From contig NZ_FNPB01000001.1 of the NCBI RefSeq assembly GCF_900107195.1, forward strand, positions 124,001 through 188,000: DNA of 64,000 bases. Direction: 5' to 3'. A program made the position numbers and the translations under genes. Below the pieces are notes generated by a model, which was not told the DNA's origin, searched no databases, and was given only the letters and a program-made list of their open reading frames with translations. The DNA is from Halobellus clavatus (GTDB lineage Archaea > Halobacteriota > Halobacteria > Halobacteriales > Haloferacaceae). Shown piece by piece: positions 42,370 through 51,305 of the stretch (the stretch's first letter is position 1; every line of letters starts with the position of its first letter).

Positions 42370-42805
42370 CTTCTGCCGCGAGCAATACCGCGAGCGCCAC
42401 ATACGTCCAGCGGATTTGAGCCCAGGATGGACCCCCAAACGAATCCTCTCGTTCAAGATCCAGTTTACCGATTTCAACCGCTGTCAGTTTCATCGATGGA
42501 ACCGCAGCCGTCCGTGTGACAGGGATCCGGTCGTGCCGGCCCACCACGACGTGGACATCGTGGCACGCAGCTTGTTCGTCTGTAGAGTGAGAATATCGGG
42601 ACCGTCGATAGTCGTTCGACAGGTCTGTGTGGGCGTAAATCAACACGGGGTATGCACGAGGATCCGACGGCCTGAGCACGAGAGCGTTCGGGGGCGGCGG
42701 AGACGACTTGCGACGCCTGAGATGCGGTTGGCTCGGTACAGGTCAAGGCGGATCGCACCGCAGCTTCACGGCTCTAAAACAGGGTAGAAGTCTTCGACGG
42801 GAGAC

Positions 42806-42838
42806 AGAGATCGGAACCGGTGTCAGCATCCGATCTCT
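42806..42838. other. perfect 10-bp hairpin
   Basis: AGAGATCGGA at 42806-42815 and its exact reverse complement at 42829-42838 enclose a 13-nt loop. It lies in the gene-poor region. The role is unknown; a small RNA or terminator is possible. Confidence 0.45.
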
Positions 42839-42911
42839 CGCTGGAGTGCGTTTATGAGGACCTTGGTAGACCAGTGAAACCGCATTTGCCTGACGAGACC
42901 GATGCGTTCGT

Positions 42912-43049
42912 ATGTGGCCAGACGCGAAAGCCGACTTCGATCCGGAGACGGACGCCAGGATGAAGGCGGTGATCAACAGTCGGTGGCTCGAAATCGGTTC
43001 CACCGATTCTGGTGTAGACAAAACGGATCGGTGGCGGGATACCAGCTGA
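42912..43049 (+). CDS. possible 45-residue ORF or gene remnant
   Basis: ATG 42912 to TGA 43047-43049, beginning MWPDAKADFDPETDARMKAV. The acidic, helical composition is typical of a haloarchaeal protein, unlike the other frames around it. There is no promoter-like element at the right distance. It may be the fragment of a longer lost gene. I do not recognise it. Confidence 0.3.
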   Translation: MWPDAKADFDPETDARMKAVINSRWLEIGSTDSGVDKTDRWRDTS

Positions 43050-43368
43050 GAAGTGATCAGCGATTCACCCGTCGGCGAAGCGATTGATTCCCGAGGCGTA
43101 CACGTGACACGCATCCCGGATAGACGAGAACGAGAGGGCGTCGACTGCAAACTGAGGCCGGTGATGCCGCCCCAGAGTACGCGAATCCCGTAGACGGTTC
43201 GGTGCGGGCCCCGATCCTCCGCATTTTGCACACTGTCAGGGAGAGATCCAGCCCACCAGGTCGACTGAAGAGTCCCGAGGACAACCGTCGATCACAGAGT
43301 ACCGGACCAAATATTGTTTTCTTACTATACAAATTGAATTAACACGTTTATCGCCGAAAAGAAGAATA

Positions 43369-43376
43369 CTTATAGG
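43369..43376 (+). promoter_or_regulatory. AT-rich promoter patch upstream of the surface protein gene
   Basis: CTTATAGG within about 80 bp of AT-rich sequence (43300-43380). It is about 210 bp before the surface-protein ATG, implying a leader of roughly 180 nt; no closer TATA-like element is present. Confidence 0.35.
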
Positions 43377-43584
43377 ATATCCTGGATCAGGCGAACGGGA
43401 CGCAACAGCAGACGAATGCGCAATCGCAGGGACTCTCGTCGTCAGCCGATGTGTTGCCGAGTCCCGACCAGCGACGACCCGTTCTCTCGACGAGCCGACG
43501 CGGTAGCCGGCCGGTGGTGCCGACGCGCGGTCCGACAGGACGAGCCGATAGCGCGTGCGGCGGCTGCGACCCCACAATCTTTGT

Positions 43585-46500
43585 ATGATAGGGTTCACGA
43601 GTCGGTTCCGAGCGGCGGCTTTCGTATTGGTACTCCTGATCAGCGTCTTCGGCGGAGTGGCGGGCTACGCCGGGACCGTCGTCGCTGATCCGGGGACGAT
43701 CGCGTTCGACTCCGCAACGTACACCGACGGCGAGACAGCCACCGTCACTGTCGAGGACGGCGATCTGTCGACCGGCGAGTCGTACGTCGTCGACGTGGAG
43801 TCGGATACTGAATCGCAAAGAGACGTGATGGATGAAGACGTATCAGATGGGACAAATTCTATTACAACAGATCATTCGGTGATAGATCTAAATGGAGATA
43901 ATAAAATTACGAATGATGACATCATATATACCAATAATGGGGATGGATCTGGAGTTATCTCGGGGGTTTCCCGTAATTCAAACGGGACGGTAAGTATAGT
44001 TCTAAACTCATATTCTGACGCTGATGACACAATCACGTACAAATCTGCTGAAACGGTTCTTCTTACTCACACTTCTGGATCACAATTTACTGGGGAAATT
44101 TTGTTGAGTACCAGTGATTCAGTCGGAACTCTTCATATATCAGATACAGATAACATAAACTCGACTTACTTCGATGAAAGTCAGAATTCGAATATAAAAG
44201 CATCAGCAACGGTGGATATAGTAAAAGAATCAAAAAATTCTGATCCAGAGCCACTTACACGCGGGCCAGCGACCGAATTCTCGATCGCCAGCCTGGGCGG
44301 AACGACGCTCACAGACAGTGAGAGCGTCATCGAAATCCCGTTCAGCGAAGGGCTCTCGAAGGCGGGCGGCGAAGCCGGCGGGCTGACGCGCAGCGACAAC
44401 GTGACCGTCACCGTCGACGGGGAGGACGTGACCGATCGATACGCGCTCGACGCGGACGGCTCGGCCGACGGCCAAGTCGTACTCAGTGCTGCGACCCCGC
44501 TCGATCCGGGAGCGACCGTCTCGGTCACCATCGATGCGGTGAACGACTCGATCGACACCGAGACGATCAGACCGGGATCATTCGAGGTGCGCGCGACGGA
44601 TTCGACCGTCGTCGAGGGCGACGGCGACGTCAACGCGTACGAGAATACGACGATCGCGTTCGTGACGGACGACGGTTCTGCGGACGTCGACCAGCCCTTC
44701 GAGGTGGAAGACGAGGACGGCGCGTTCGTCTTCGCCGGAGAGACCGGGACCGGGAGTCAGGTGTTCACCTTCGATACGGCGACACGGAACTGGAGCGGGG
44801 CGTACGCGATCGAAACGCAACTCGACGACGGGAGCCTCGACAGCCGAACGGGAGTCACGCTCCGAGCACTCGATCTGGCCGTCGCCGTCGAGGATCGATC
44901 GGTCGCGACTGATGGATCGATCGAGGGCACGATCGAGTCCAATACCGCCGATCGAGCGGTCGAAATTGGGCTTGCGGCCGACAACGGAGCGGTCGTCGCG
45001 GTGCGGAATCGCACGCTGGCGGGGAACGGGGAGACGGCGTTCCAGTTCGATGCGACCGAACTCACCGCCGCGGGGCCCGGCAACTACACCGTCAACGTGA
45101 CCGACAGCGCGACGGGCGTTCGCGCCGTCTCCCGATCGGTCACCGTCGTTGACGCAGCGCGGAAAACCGCCGCTTTCGGATCGGCGGTGATGCACGATCA
45201 CGCGGGCGACATCGCAGAGATCGTCGTCGACCTGCAGTACGCGGAGGCCGCGACGGTCACTATCGGCAGCGACGCGGCCGGGTTCCGAGCCAATGCGACG
45301 GTCGTCGACGAGAGCCACGACGGGACGGTTCGGCTGCGGTTCAACACCGAGGCCGTCGCCGGGACGACGACGCTACCCGCCGATGGCGGCGATGTCTTCG
45401 AAACCGGCCCGGGGGACGGTAACGTCTCTGACACCGTCGTCGCGGCCGACATCGATGATCGAAACGCACTGTCCGAGGTACCCGCCCCCGGTGAGTACCC
45501 CCTGTCGGCGCGCCCCGGGAGGGTAGCCGACGACGAGGCGACGGCCGTTGGGACGCTGCTACTCGCCGAACCCGAAGTAGCGGCAGTCACGAACTGGGTT
45601 GCACCCGCAGGGGTGCGGCTGACGACAGCCGACGACGTCGCGGCGGAGCGCGCGGCCGGGCGACTCACCCCGGCGACCGAGATTGCCGCGGGGGACGTCG
45701 TCGTCCACCGGATCGTGGCCTCTGGCCTCGCCGGGGCGTTCGCCCGCCAGCCCGGGAGCGCCACCGAAGCGTTCTTTGCACTGTCGGGCACCGAGGATGG
45801 CGATCGCTACGCACTCGACGTTTCTCAGCGCGACGAAACGATGAATCGCGAGGCTGCGCGGCTCCGGATCAACGAGAGCACTGCGCACGTCGTCGCCGAT
45901 CCCGACAACGACACGTACCTCGTGTCGTATTCGTTGGGCGGTCCTCCGGAGGTTGCCCTGACGGGCGAGCGCGCGGTCCGGACGACGGACGGGTCCATCC
46001 CAGCGACCGGCGAGTCGTTCGTTGCGAACTTCACGACCCACGATCAGGGGTCGTTCGTGGGTATCGATTCGGTGGCGCGGACAGCCACTGCCGAGTACAC
46101 GCTGGCCGACGGGACGGTCCAATCGCTCGGGACGCCGGTGGTGGTCGCGCCCGGGCCGAACCGCTCGGTCCGGGGGACGACGAACGCCGCGCCGGGAACA
46201 GCGCTGGACCTTCGGATTCGGTCCGCGAACGGGAGCGCTGCGACGTATCTACAGACTGCGACCGCCACCGTCGCCGCCGACGGGACCTGGCGGGCGCGCT
46301 TCGATTTCAGTGACCGGGAGGTCGGTGACGAATTCGTGCTCCGATCCCTCGTGGGCGTCGTTGCCGAGGCGGACGAACTGGCCGTCGGCGGGGAAGTCCG
46401 CGTGATCAGCACGACGGTGGCCGCACCGTCGACGACGACCTCGGGGCCGGGGCGAGCGGGTGGAGGCGGCAGCGGCGGTGGATCCGGCGGCAGCGGGAGC

Positions 46501-46734
46501 GCGCCCGGTGATCGCCGCGACCCCGTGACTACGCAATCGTCGACCGCGACGGCGACACCGGGACCCGACTCGGTCGTGGACTCGACCCGCGAGTTCGTCG
46601 GGGGCGTGCTCGGGCGCTTCGTCGACGACGCGAACGAGGAACCGCTCCACAGTCGACTCAGGGGCTTCGACGCGCTCGTCGCGATCGGCGGCCTGCTGCT
46701 CGTCGGCCTCTTCGTCGTCTCCCGACGGGGGTGA
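43585..46734 (+). CDS. large secreted/cell-surface protein with mosaic AT-rich domain
   Basis: A 1049-residue surface protein. Residues 1-36 are a Sec signal (RAAAFVLVLLISVFGGVAGYA then ADPG). Many beta-sandwich/Ig-like repeats follow, typical of haloarchaeal S-layer-like glycoproteins. Asn-x-Ser/Thr sequons are common. Around residue 101 is DLNGDNKITNDD, an EF-hand/dockerin-like Ca2+ loop. The C-terminus has a Gly/Ser linker, a Thr/Pro-rich stretch and a membrane helix ending VAIGGLLLVGLFVVSRRG. That is like an archaeosortase-type tail, but lacking the PGF motif. Bases of about 43803-44262 (residues about 74-226) are AT-rich (18/60 GC at 43861-43920), with AT-ending codons, while both sides are GC-rich. 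The frame is kept throughout. Confidence 0.85.
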   Translation: MIGFTSRFRAAAFVLVLLISVFGGVAGYAGTVVADPGTIAFDSATYTDGETATVTVEDGDLSTGESYVVDVESDTESQRDVMDEDVSDGTNSITTDHSVIDLNGDNKITNDDIIYTNNGDGSGVISGVSRNSNGTVSIVLNSYSDADDTITYKSAETVLLTHTSGSQFTGEILLSTSDSVGTLHISDTDNINSTYFDESQNSNIKASATVDIVKESKNSDPEPLTRGPATEFSIASLGGTTLTDSESVIEIPFSEGLSKAGGEAGGLTRSDNVTVTVDGEDVTDRYALDADGSADGQVVLSAATPLDPGATVSVTIDAVNDSIDTETIRPGSFEVRATDSTVVEGDGDVNAYENTTIAFVTDDGSADVDQPFEVEDEDGAFVFAGETGTGSQVFTFDTATRNWSGAYAIETQLDDGSLDSRTGVTLRALDLAVAVEDRSVATDGSIEGTIESNTADRAVEIGLAADNGAVVAVRNRTLAGNGETAFQFDATELTAAGPGNYTVNVTDSATGVRAVSRSVTVVDAARKTAAFGSAVMHDHAGDIAEIVVDLQYAEAATVTIGSDAAGFRANATVVDESHDGTVRLRFNTEAVAGTTTLPADGGDVFETGPGDGNVSDTVVAADIDDRNALSEVPAPGEYPLSARPGRVADDEATAVGTLLLAEPEVAAVTNWVAPAGVRLTTADDVAAERAAGRLTPATEIAAGDVVVHRIVASGLAGAFARQPGSATEAFFALSGTEDGDRYALDVSQRDETMNREAARLRINESTAHVVADPDNDTYLVSYSLGGPPEVALTGERAVRTTDGSIPATGESFVANFTTHDQGSFVGIDSVARTATAEYTLADGTVQSLGTPVVVAPGPNRSVRGTTNAAPGTALDLRIRSANGSAATYLQTATATVAADGTWRARFDFSDREVGDEFVLRSLVGVVAEADELAVGGEVRVISTTVAAPSTTTSGPGRAGGGGSGGGSGGSGSAPGDRRDPVTTQSSTATATPGPDSVVDSTREFVGGVLGRFVDDANEEPLHSRLRGFDALVAIGGLLLVGLFVVSRRG

Positions 46735-46793
46735 CGATCGGATTCTATCGGGCGTCGTAACGCCTAAGAACCGAAGAACCGTTCTATTCAGTA

Positions 46794-46865
46794 ATGAATC
46801 TGAACGCGGATGCGAACGTCGCGGGTCCACCCGGACCCAAACGGAGGTGGTTCCGTGGGCGTTGA
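46794..46865 (+). CDS. 23-residue leader ORF overlapping the HD-domain gene
   Basis: ATG 46794 opens a 23-codon frame ending at TGA 46863-46865, past the GTG of the HD gene at 46855 in another frame. It contains the SD-like GGAGGTGG at 46843-46850, 4 bp before that GTG. A TATA-like CCTAAGA at 46763-46769 lies 25-31 bp before this ATG. The product is Pro/Arg-rich at its end. Same arrangement as at 40917. Confidence 0.4.
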   Translation: MNLNADANVAGPPGPKRRWFRGR

Positions 46866-47550
46866 AATCAAGGAATCGACAGTGGGCGACGAGGAGTTCG
46901 AGGAGATGAAGGGATTCGTTCGCGACTACCTCGCCGCCAGCGTCGAAAGCGAAGACGACGGCGGACGGATGCGGTGGTACCCCTGGCACAGCGCCGAGTA
47001 CCGCTTCAATCACATCCTGAACGTCGTCCAACTCGCAACGCGGATCGCCGAACGCGAAGGCGCAGACACCGACGTCGTCCGGGTTGCCGCGCTGTTCCAC
47101 GACATCTCGAAACTGGAAGCCGAACAGGAAGTCCACGCCGAGGAGGGCGCCCGCGTCGCCCGCGAGTACCTCCAGGCCCACGGCGACTTCCCGCAGTCGT
47201 TCGTCGAGCAGGTGTGCCAGGTCGTGGCCGACCACTCCTATCAGGGACCGCTGTCGGACGTCTCACTGGAAACCCAGAGCCTCATCGAGGCCGACATCCT
47301 CGATAAGGTCGGCGCGAACGGTTCGGCGCTGATGCTGCTACGGATGGGGTACGAGTCGCGGACGCACATGGACGCCGCCGAGATGATCGAGCGAGTGCTC
47401 GAGCGCGGCCGCGACGCGACCGAGCGGATCAACTCCGACGCCGCCGAGAGCATCGCGCACAAGCGGCTCAAGCGCGTCAAGTGGTTCCGCGAGTGGCTCG
47501 AGAGCGAAGTCGTACAGATGGACCACGAACCCGAAGAACCGGAACTGTAG
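46855..47550 (+). CDS. HD-domain phosphohydrolase
   Basis: A 231-residue HD-superfamily protein. The metal site is visible as RFNHILNVVQLATRIAE (first His), AALFHDISKLEAEQEVHAEEGA (the HD pair) and VADHSYQGPL (third His/Asp). The sequence resembles archaeal 'uncharacterised HD' hydrolases acting on nucleotides or cyclic nucleotides. The GTG at 46855 follows SD-like GGAGGTGG; the frame is open 15 codons further upstream without similarity. Substrate not predictable. Confidence 0.85.
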   Translation: MGVEIKESTVGDEEFEEMKGFVRDYLAASVESEDDGGRMRWYPWHSAEYRFNHILNVVQLATRIAEREGADTDVVRVAALFHDISKLEAEQEVHAEEGARVAREYLQAHGDFPQSFVEQVCQVVADHSYQGPLSDVSLETQSLIEADILDKVGANGSALMLLRMGYESRTHMDAAEMIERVLERGRDATERINSDAAESIAHKRLKRVKWFREWLESEVVQMDHEPEEPEL

Positions 47551-47633
47551 CGCTCCGGATCGCGTCCGATCGTGACCAGTCGGTCCGGGAGTACCCGCTC
47601 GCGGCCCGATAGTGCGACCGACGCCGACGACAC

Positions 47634-47640
47634 GTTTACC
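47634..47640 (+). promoter_or_regulatory. TATA-like box for the two-helix membrane protein
   Basis: GTTTACC, 25-31 bp before GTG 47665; no ribosome-binding site, so leaderless. Confidence 0.45.
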
Positions 47641-47664
47641 TACCCGCCGACAGACGTCCGTCGC

Positions 47665-48141
47665 GTGTCCGCCCCGCTCCCTCCGCAACTCTCGAAGAAC
47701 GCACAGATCGGCATCGTCGTCGTCCTCCTCCTCACGCTGGCGTACAGCGTCGTCATCGCCGGACAGATCCTCCTGTGGTTCGTGCTCGTCGGGATCGCCG
47801 TTGGCATCTACGTCGCGTACCTGCTCGTTCTCGCCGTGTTCCGGATGGTCGACGCAGTCGAGCGACTCGCCGATGCGGTCGAGGCCCGGAACGAGGCCGG
47901 TCAGACGCAGCCGAGCGACGGCAGTTCGACGAGTGAGAAGTCTGACGACGCCGAGGCCGCTCCCGACGAGGTCGAAGCCGACGCAGATGAAGGAGACTCC
48001 GGCGCGAAAGACACCGACTCCGACTCGGATGATGCTAACTCCAGCACGGAAGACACCGAATCCGACACGGGCGGCGACGGAACCGAACCCACCGACCGCG
48101 GTCGCGAATCAGCCGAGCACCGAAGCGATACCGACACCTGA
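47665..48141 (+). CDS. two-helix membrane protein with acidic tail
   Basis: A 158-residue protein. Two adjacent membrane helices occupy about 15-65 (IGIVVVLLLTLAYSVVIAGQ and LLWFVLVGIAVGIYVAYLLVLAV). An amphipathic helix (FRMVDAVERLADAVEARNEA) follows, then about 75 residues of almost pure Ser/Asp/Glu/Thr. The acidic tail is cytoplasmic or external and disordered. The helix-plus-amphipathic arrangement is common in small haloarchaeal membrane proteins of unknown role. GTG start fits the TATA-like box. Confidence 0.7.
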   Translation: MSAPLPPQLSKNAQIGIVVVLLLTLAYSVVIAGQILLWFVLVGIAVGIYVAYLLVLAVFRMVDAVERLADAVEARNEAGQTQPSDGSSTSEKSDDAEAAPDEVEADADEGDSGAKDTDSDSDDANSSTEDTESDTGGDGTEPTDRGRESAEHRSDTDT

Positions 48142-48202
48142 TCGGGTCGAGAGCGACGCCCCGACCGGTGCTCGTTTGTACGCCGACGTCCTACGCCGGA
48201 CA

Positions 48203-48931
48203 ATGACCGACTCCGGCAGCTGGGTCAGCCTCTTCTCCGGCGGCAAAGACTCCTCGTGGGCACTCTACCGTGCGCTCGAGAAGGGACTGGACGTGTCGCG
48301 ACTGCTCACCGTCCACCCCGGCGACGACTCGTATATGTATCACGTCCCCGAGACCCGGCTGGCCGGACTCGCAGCCGAGAGCATCGGCATCGACCTCGTC
48401 GAGGTCGAACCCGAGGACCTCGGTGCGGCCGACGCCGACGACGCGAGCAGACAGGGCGACCGGGAAGTCGAACCGCTAGAAGCGGCGCTGTCGGCGCTCC
48501 ACGCCGACCTGCCGAACGGTCTCAGGGGCGTCACCGCCGGGGCCGTCGAGAGCGAATTCCAGACCTCGCGCATCCAGGCGATGTGCGACCGCCTCGGTAT
48601 CGATCTGTTCGCGCCGCTGTGGCAGCGCGATCCGGTCGACCTCGGCCACGAGATGCTCGATGCCGGATTCGAGATCCGGATCGTCCAAGTCGCTGCGGGC
48701 GGCCTGGACGAATCGTGGCTCGGCCGGACGCTCGACGCCGACGCGCTCTCGGACTTACAGCGCCTCAACGAGGAGTACGGGGTCCACGTCCTCGGTGAAG
48801 GCGGGGAGTTCGAGACGCTCGTGACCGACGGACCGCATATGCGCCGACCGATCGAACTGGCGTACGAGACGGTCTGGGAAGGAACCCGCGGCCACATCCG
48901 CGTGACGGAGGCGGGGCTCGGCGACGCCTGA
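48203..48931 (+). CDS. dph6: diphthine-ammonia ligase Dph6
   Basis: A 242-residue adenine-nucleotide alpha hydrolase that amidates diphthine to diphthamide on elongation factor 2. The PP-loop is LFSGGKDSSWALY at about 10-22. The second family motif is LGEGGEFETLVTDGP at about 200-214. Length is normal for the archaeal form. ATG 48203 is preceded by a TATA-like GTTTGTA at -23 to -29. It completes the pathway with Dph2; a Dph5 methyltransferase is not in this window. Confidence 0.92.
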   Translation: MTDSGSWVSLFSGGKDSSWALYRALEKGLDVSRLLTVHPGDDSYMYHVPETRLAGLAAESIGIDLVEVEPEDLGAADADDASRQGDREVEPLEAALSALHADLPNGLRGVTAGAVESEFQTSRIQAMCDRLGIDLFAPLWQRDPVDLGHEMLDAGFEIRIVQVAAGGLDESWLGRTLDADALSDLQRLNEEYGVHVLGEGGEFETLVTDGPHMRRPIELAYETVWEGTRGHIRVTEAGLGDA

Positions 48932-49061
48932 GCACCCACAGCGACTGGGCCAGCGTCTGGACGCGGGAGGACCGTTTACTGGGGAGACAAACGCACGGGC
49001 GCCTCTGCCGCCCCGAGCGATCTGCCGATGGACTTCTGTGGACTCGCTCCCACCAGTCCCT

Positions 49062-49826
49062 ATGGGAACAGACGACGGCGGTCACAGAGCGCGAGCGATC
49101 GACGCGCTCGCTGGGCGCGAGTACGCGACGGCGGGAGACGAGTACACGCGGGCCGGGTGGCGGGTGCTGGCCGAGCCGCGGCCGAACCAGAGCCCGTTCG
49201 AGGCGGACGAGCGGGGCTGGGTCGGTGAGGGGCTCCGGTATCTGACCGCCTCGGCCGTCGCGTACCGGGTCGCTGGCGCGGACGCCCGCGCCACGCGCCG
49301 TGCGGTGGAGGGCGTCGCAATCGCCCGGGATCTGGAGACCGCGCTCGAATCCCCCGTACAGCGGGCGTGTTTGCAAGAGTTCGTCGCCGACTTCCGGGCC
49401 GTCGGCGACACCGGGGATGTCGATGCGGCGTACCGGGAGGCGATCGACGCCTACCAGTCGCTCGCGGACGTCGAGTCCGTCCGGCGCTGGGCGACGTCGC
49501 CGCTGTTCGAGGCGGCCGCCGCGACGATCCGACAGGTGGCCCGAACGCTGGCGAACGGCGAGATCGCCATCGACTGGGAGGACCTCCACGGGAGCGACGC
49601 GTCGAATCCCGGCGCGTTCCTGGCCGAGCGCGCCCGGTTCAAACGCCAGCGGTTCCGATCGCTCCTCGCCCGCGTGATCGAGGAGGGGTGGCTCGCTGCG
49701 TCGCGCGGAACGACGGAGTACGACAACGCCACCTATCGATGTCCGGCGTGCGAGTCGACCGACGTCAACTGGATCGCCGACCACGTCCTCTGTCTCCGGT
49801 GTTCGGCACCGATGACCGAGGCCTGA
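49062..49826 (+). CDS. helical-repeat protein with C-terminal zinc ribbon
   Basis: A 254-residue soluble protein made of helical hairpins resembling TPR/solenoid repeats (GHRARAIDALAGREYATAGDEYTRAG; AYREAIDAYQSLADVE). It ends in a zinc ribbon: CPAC at about residue 227 and CLRC at about 245 (C-x2-C-x15-C-x2-C). I do not recognise a named family. The ATG at 49062 is preferred; a GTG eight codons upstream in the same frame is possible. No operon partners. Probably a protein- or nucleic-acid-binding adaptor (inference). Confidence 0.65.
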   Translation: MGTDDGGHRARAIDALAGREYATAGDEYTRAGWRVLAEPRPNQSPFEADERGWVGEGLRYLTASAVAYRVAGADARATRRAVEGVAIARDLETALESPVQRACLQEFVADFRAVGDTGDVDAAYREAIDAYQSLADVESVRRWATSPLFEAAAATIRQVARTLANGEIAIDWEDLHGSDASNPGAFLAERARFKRQRFRSLLARVIEEGWLAASRGTTEYDNATYRCPACESTDVNWIADHVLCLRCSAPMTEA

Positions 49827-49892
49827 CCGGGTTGCTCGGCCGGATCACGGCAAAATCGATGTTCGGACTCGATCGCGAGTGTGGCGCGGCAG

Positions 49893-50852
49893 CTATCCCA
49901 GCTGGGAGTGCGCGCCGACCAGCGCCGAAGACAGTTCGATGTTTTCGACGCGAGCGTGTTCGTCGACGATGGTGCTCCTGAGATCGGAGTCACGGATCAC
50001 GGCGTCGCTGAAAACGACGCTCCGGTGCAGTTCCGAGTCGGTGACCTCCGCGCCGGCCATCACGTGGACGTTCTCCCCGAGATCGACGTTTTCGAGCGTC
50101 GCCTCGTCGTGCACGTACGTCTCGCCGTCGAGGTGCCACGACACCGCTTCGAGGTAACTCTCGGGCGTGCCGATGTCGTACCAGGCGCCGTCGAAAGTGA
50201 ACGCGTTGACGTCGCCGCGATCCTGCAGCCACTGCATAAACCAGCCCGGCTCGTCGGGATTGTTGCCGCTCTCGAGGTACGTCTCGAAGTCCGGAAGCGT
50301 CTCGGCGGGGAACGCATAGCAGGCGATCGAGACGAGCGTGCTCTGCGGATCATCGGGTTTCTCCTGGAAGTCGACGACGCGGTCTCCGTCCAGTTGGACC
50401 AGCCCGTACGACTTCGCGCGCTCGCGCGATCCGACGTCGTAGGCGGCCAGCGAGGGGGTGCCCTTCGCATCGAAGAAGTCGACGAACTCCGAGACCTCGA
50501 ACGAGAGCAGATTGTCGCCGGCGACGACGACGAGATCGTCCGCGACCTCCTCGCGGTCGATGAGTTGTGCAAGTGCGCCGACAACCCCGAACTTCTCGTC
50601 TTCTGCGACGGTCTCTTCGACGGAGACAGTCGGCTTCTCGTACGGGGAGTCGTCGAGGAACGCCTCGAAGTCGTCGGCGAAGGCCTCGTTGGTACTGACG
50701 TAGACTTCCTCGATCCGGTCGTCGTCCTCGAGTTCCTCGAAGATGATATCGATGACTGTCCCGTCGCCGATTGGCAGGAGCATCTTCGGCCGGTCCTTCG
50801 TGATCGGCCACATTCGCGTCGCGTACCCGCCTGCGAGGACAACAGCTTTCAT
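49893..50852 (-). CDS. sugar nucleotidyltransferase (NDP-sugar pyrophosphorylase)
   Basis: A 319-residue nucleotidyltransferase that activates a sugar-1-phosphate with NTP. The signature MKAVVLAGGYATRMWPITKDRPKMLLPI is at residues 1-28 (GGxxTR and PK). The metal/base site is VVVAGDNLLSFEVSEFVDFF at about 107-126. A C-terminal left-handed beta-helix-like segment (DEATLENVDLGENVHV, SVVFSDAVIRDSDL) is seen, as in glucose-1-phosphate thymidylyltransferases. Often feeds S-layer or lipid glycosylation. Transcribed divergently from the HTH/zinc-ribbon gene. Confidence 0.88.
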   Translation of the reverse strand: MKAVVLAGGYATRMWPITKDRPKMLLPIGDGTVIDIIFEELEDDDRIEEVYVSTNEAFADDFEAFLDDSPYEKPTVSVEETVAEDEKFGVVGALAQLIDREEVADDLVVVAGDNLLSFEVSEFVDFFDAKGTPSLAAYDVGSRERAKSYGLVQLDGDRVVDFQEKPDDPQSTLVSIACYAFPAETLPDFETYLESGNNPDEPGWFMQWLQDRGDVNAFTFDGAWYDIGTPESYLEAVSWHLDGETYVHDEATLENVDLGENVHVMAGAEVTDSELHRSVVFSDAVIRDSDLRSTIVDEHARVENIELSSALVGAHSQLG

Positions 50853-50960
50853 ACCTCTCACCTGCCACCGGAGTTTCAAGACTGTTTCCCTAACCGCGGT
50901 GCACCGCCGAATCCACACCGGGAGAGAAGGAGCTATGATCCTCGGGGCCGGCGTACCGGT

Positions 50961-51260
50961 ATGGCAGATTCGGGCGACGACGCGACGGCGAGACAGCGGA
51001 TCGCGGACGCGCTCCGGTCGGAACCCCACGACGCGTCGGCGCTCTCGGCGGTCGTCGGCGTTCCGCGGTCGACGGTGTACCGACACGTCGAACACGTGGC
51101 ACAGAGCCTCGAGAGCGCCGACGACGAGCAGTTCCTCGTCGCACCGCCGGAGTGTCGCGAGTGCGGCTTCGATCGCTTCGACGACCCGCTGAATAACCCC
51201 TCACGGTGCCCGGAGTGTCGCTCCGAGCGGATCGCCGAACCGACGTTCCTGATCGAATAG
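50961..51260 (+). CDS. HTH regulator with C-terminal zinc ribbon
   Basis: A 99-residue protein with an N-terminal winged helix (ARQRIADALRSEPHDASALSAVVGVPRSTVYRHVEHVAQSL, residues about 10-50) and a zinc ribbon (CRECGFDRFDDPLNNPSRCPECRS, about 66-89). This is the COG3357-like arrangement of archaeal predicted regulators. Ligand unknown; a redox or metal cue is possible. Divergent from the nucleotidyltransferase gene, which it could regulate. Confidence 0.78.
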   Translation: MADSGDDATARQRIADALRSEPHDASALSAVVGVPRSTVYRHVEHVAQSLESADDEQFLVAPPECRECGFDRFDDPLNNPSRCPECRSERIAEPTFLIE

Positions 51261-51305
51261 CCCGATCGGAGCGCCGCGCGTCCGGTGAGAAAACACGCTC
51301 TGACC

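Larger units (their letters stand above)
42370..43584. other. gene-poor, lower-GC region behind tRNA-Gln
   Basis: A 1.2-kb stretch without a convincing gene. Blocks counted by hand give 31/60 GC (42421-42480) and 34/60 (42541-42600), against 43/60 in a coding block such as 44341-44400. It contains a perfect 10-bp hairpin at 42806-42838, one short protein-like ORF at 42912-43049, and a very AT-rich promoter patch at about 43300-43380. No second copy of the tRNA 3' end (attR) was found in it. It may be the decayed remains of an element integrated at the tRNA. Confidence 0.5.

Noticed and set aside
42098-42679. Minus-strand frame crossing tRNA-Gln with a VPGGFEPPS-like peptide
   Set aside because: This peptide is the usual false translation of an antisense tRNA T arm; the tRNA is certain.
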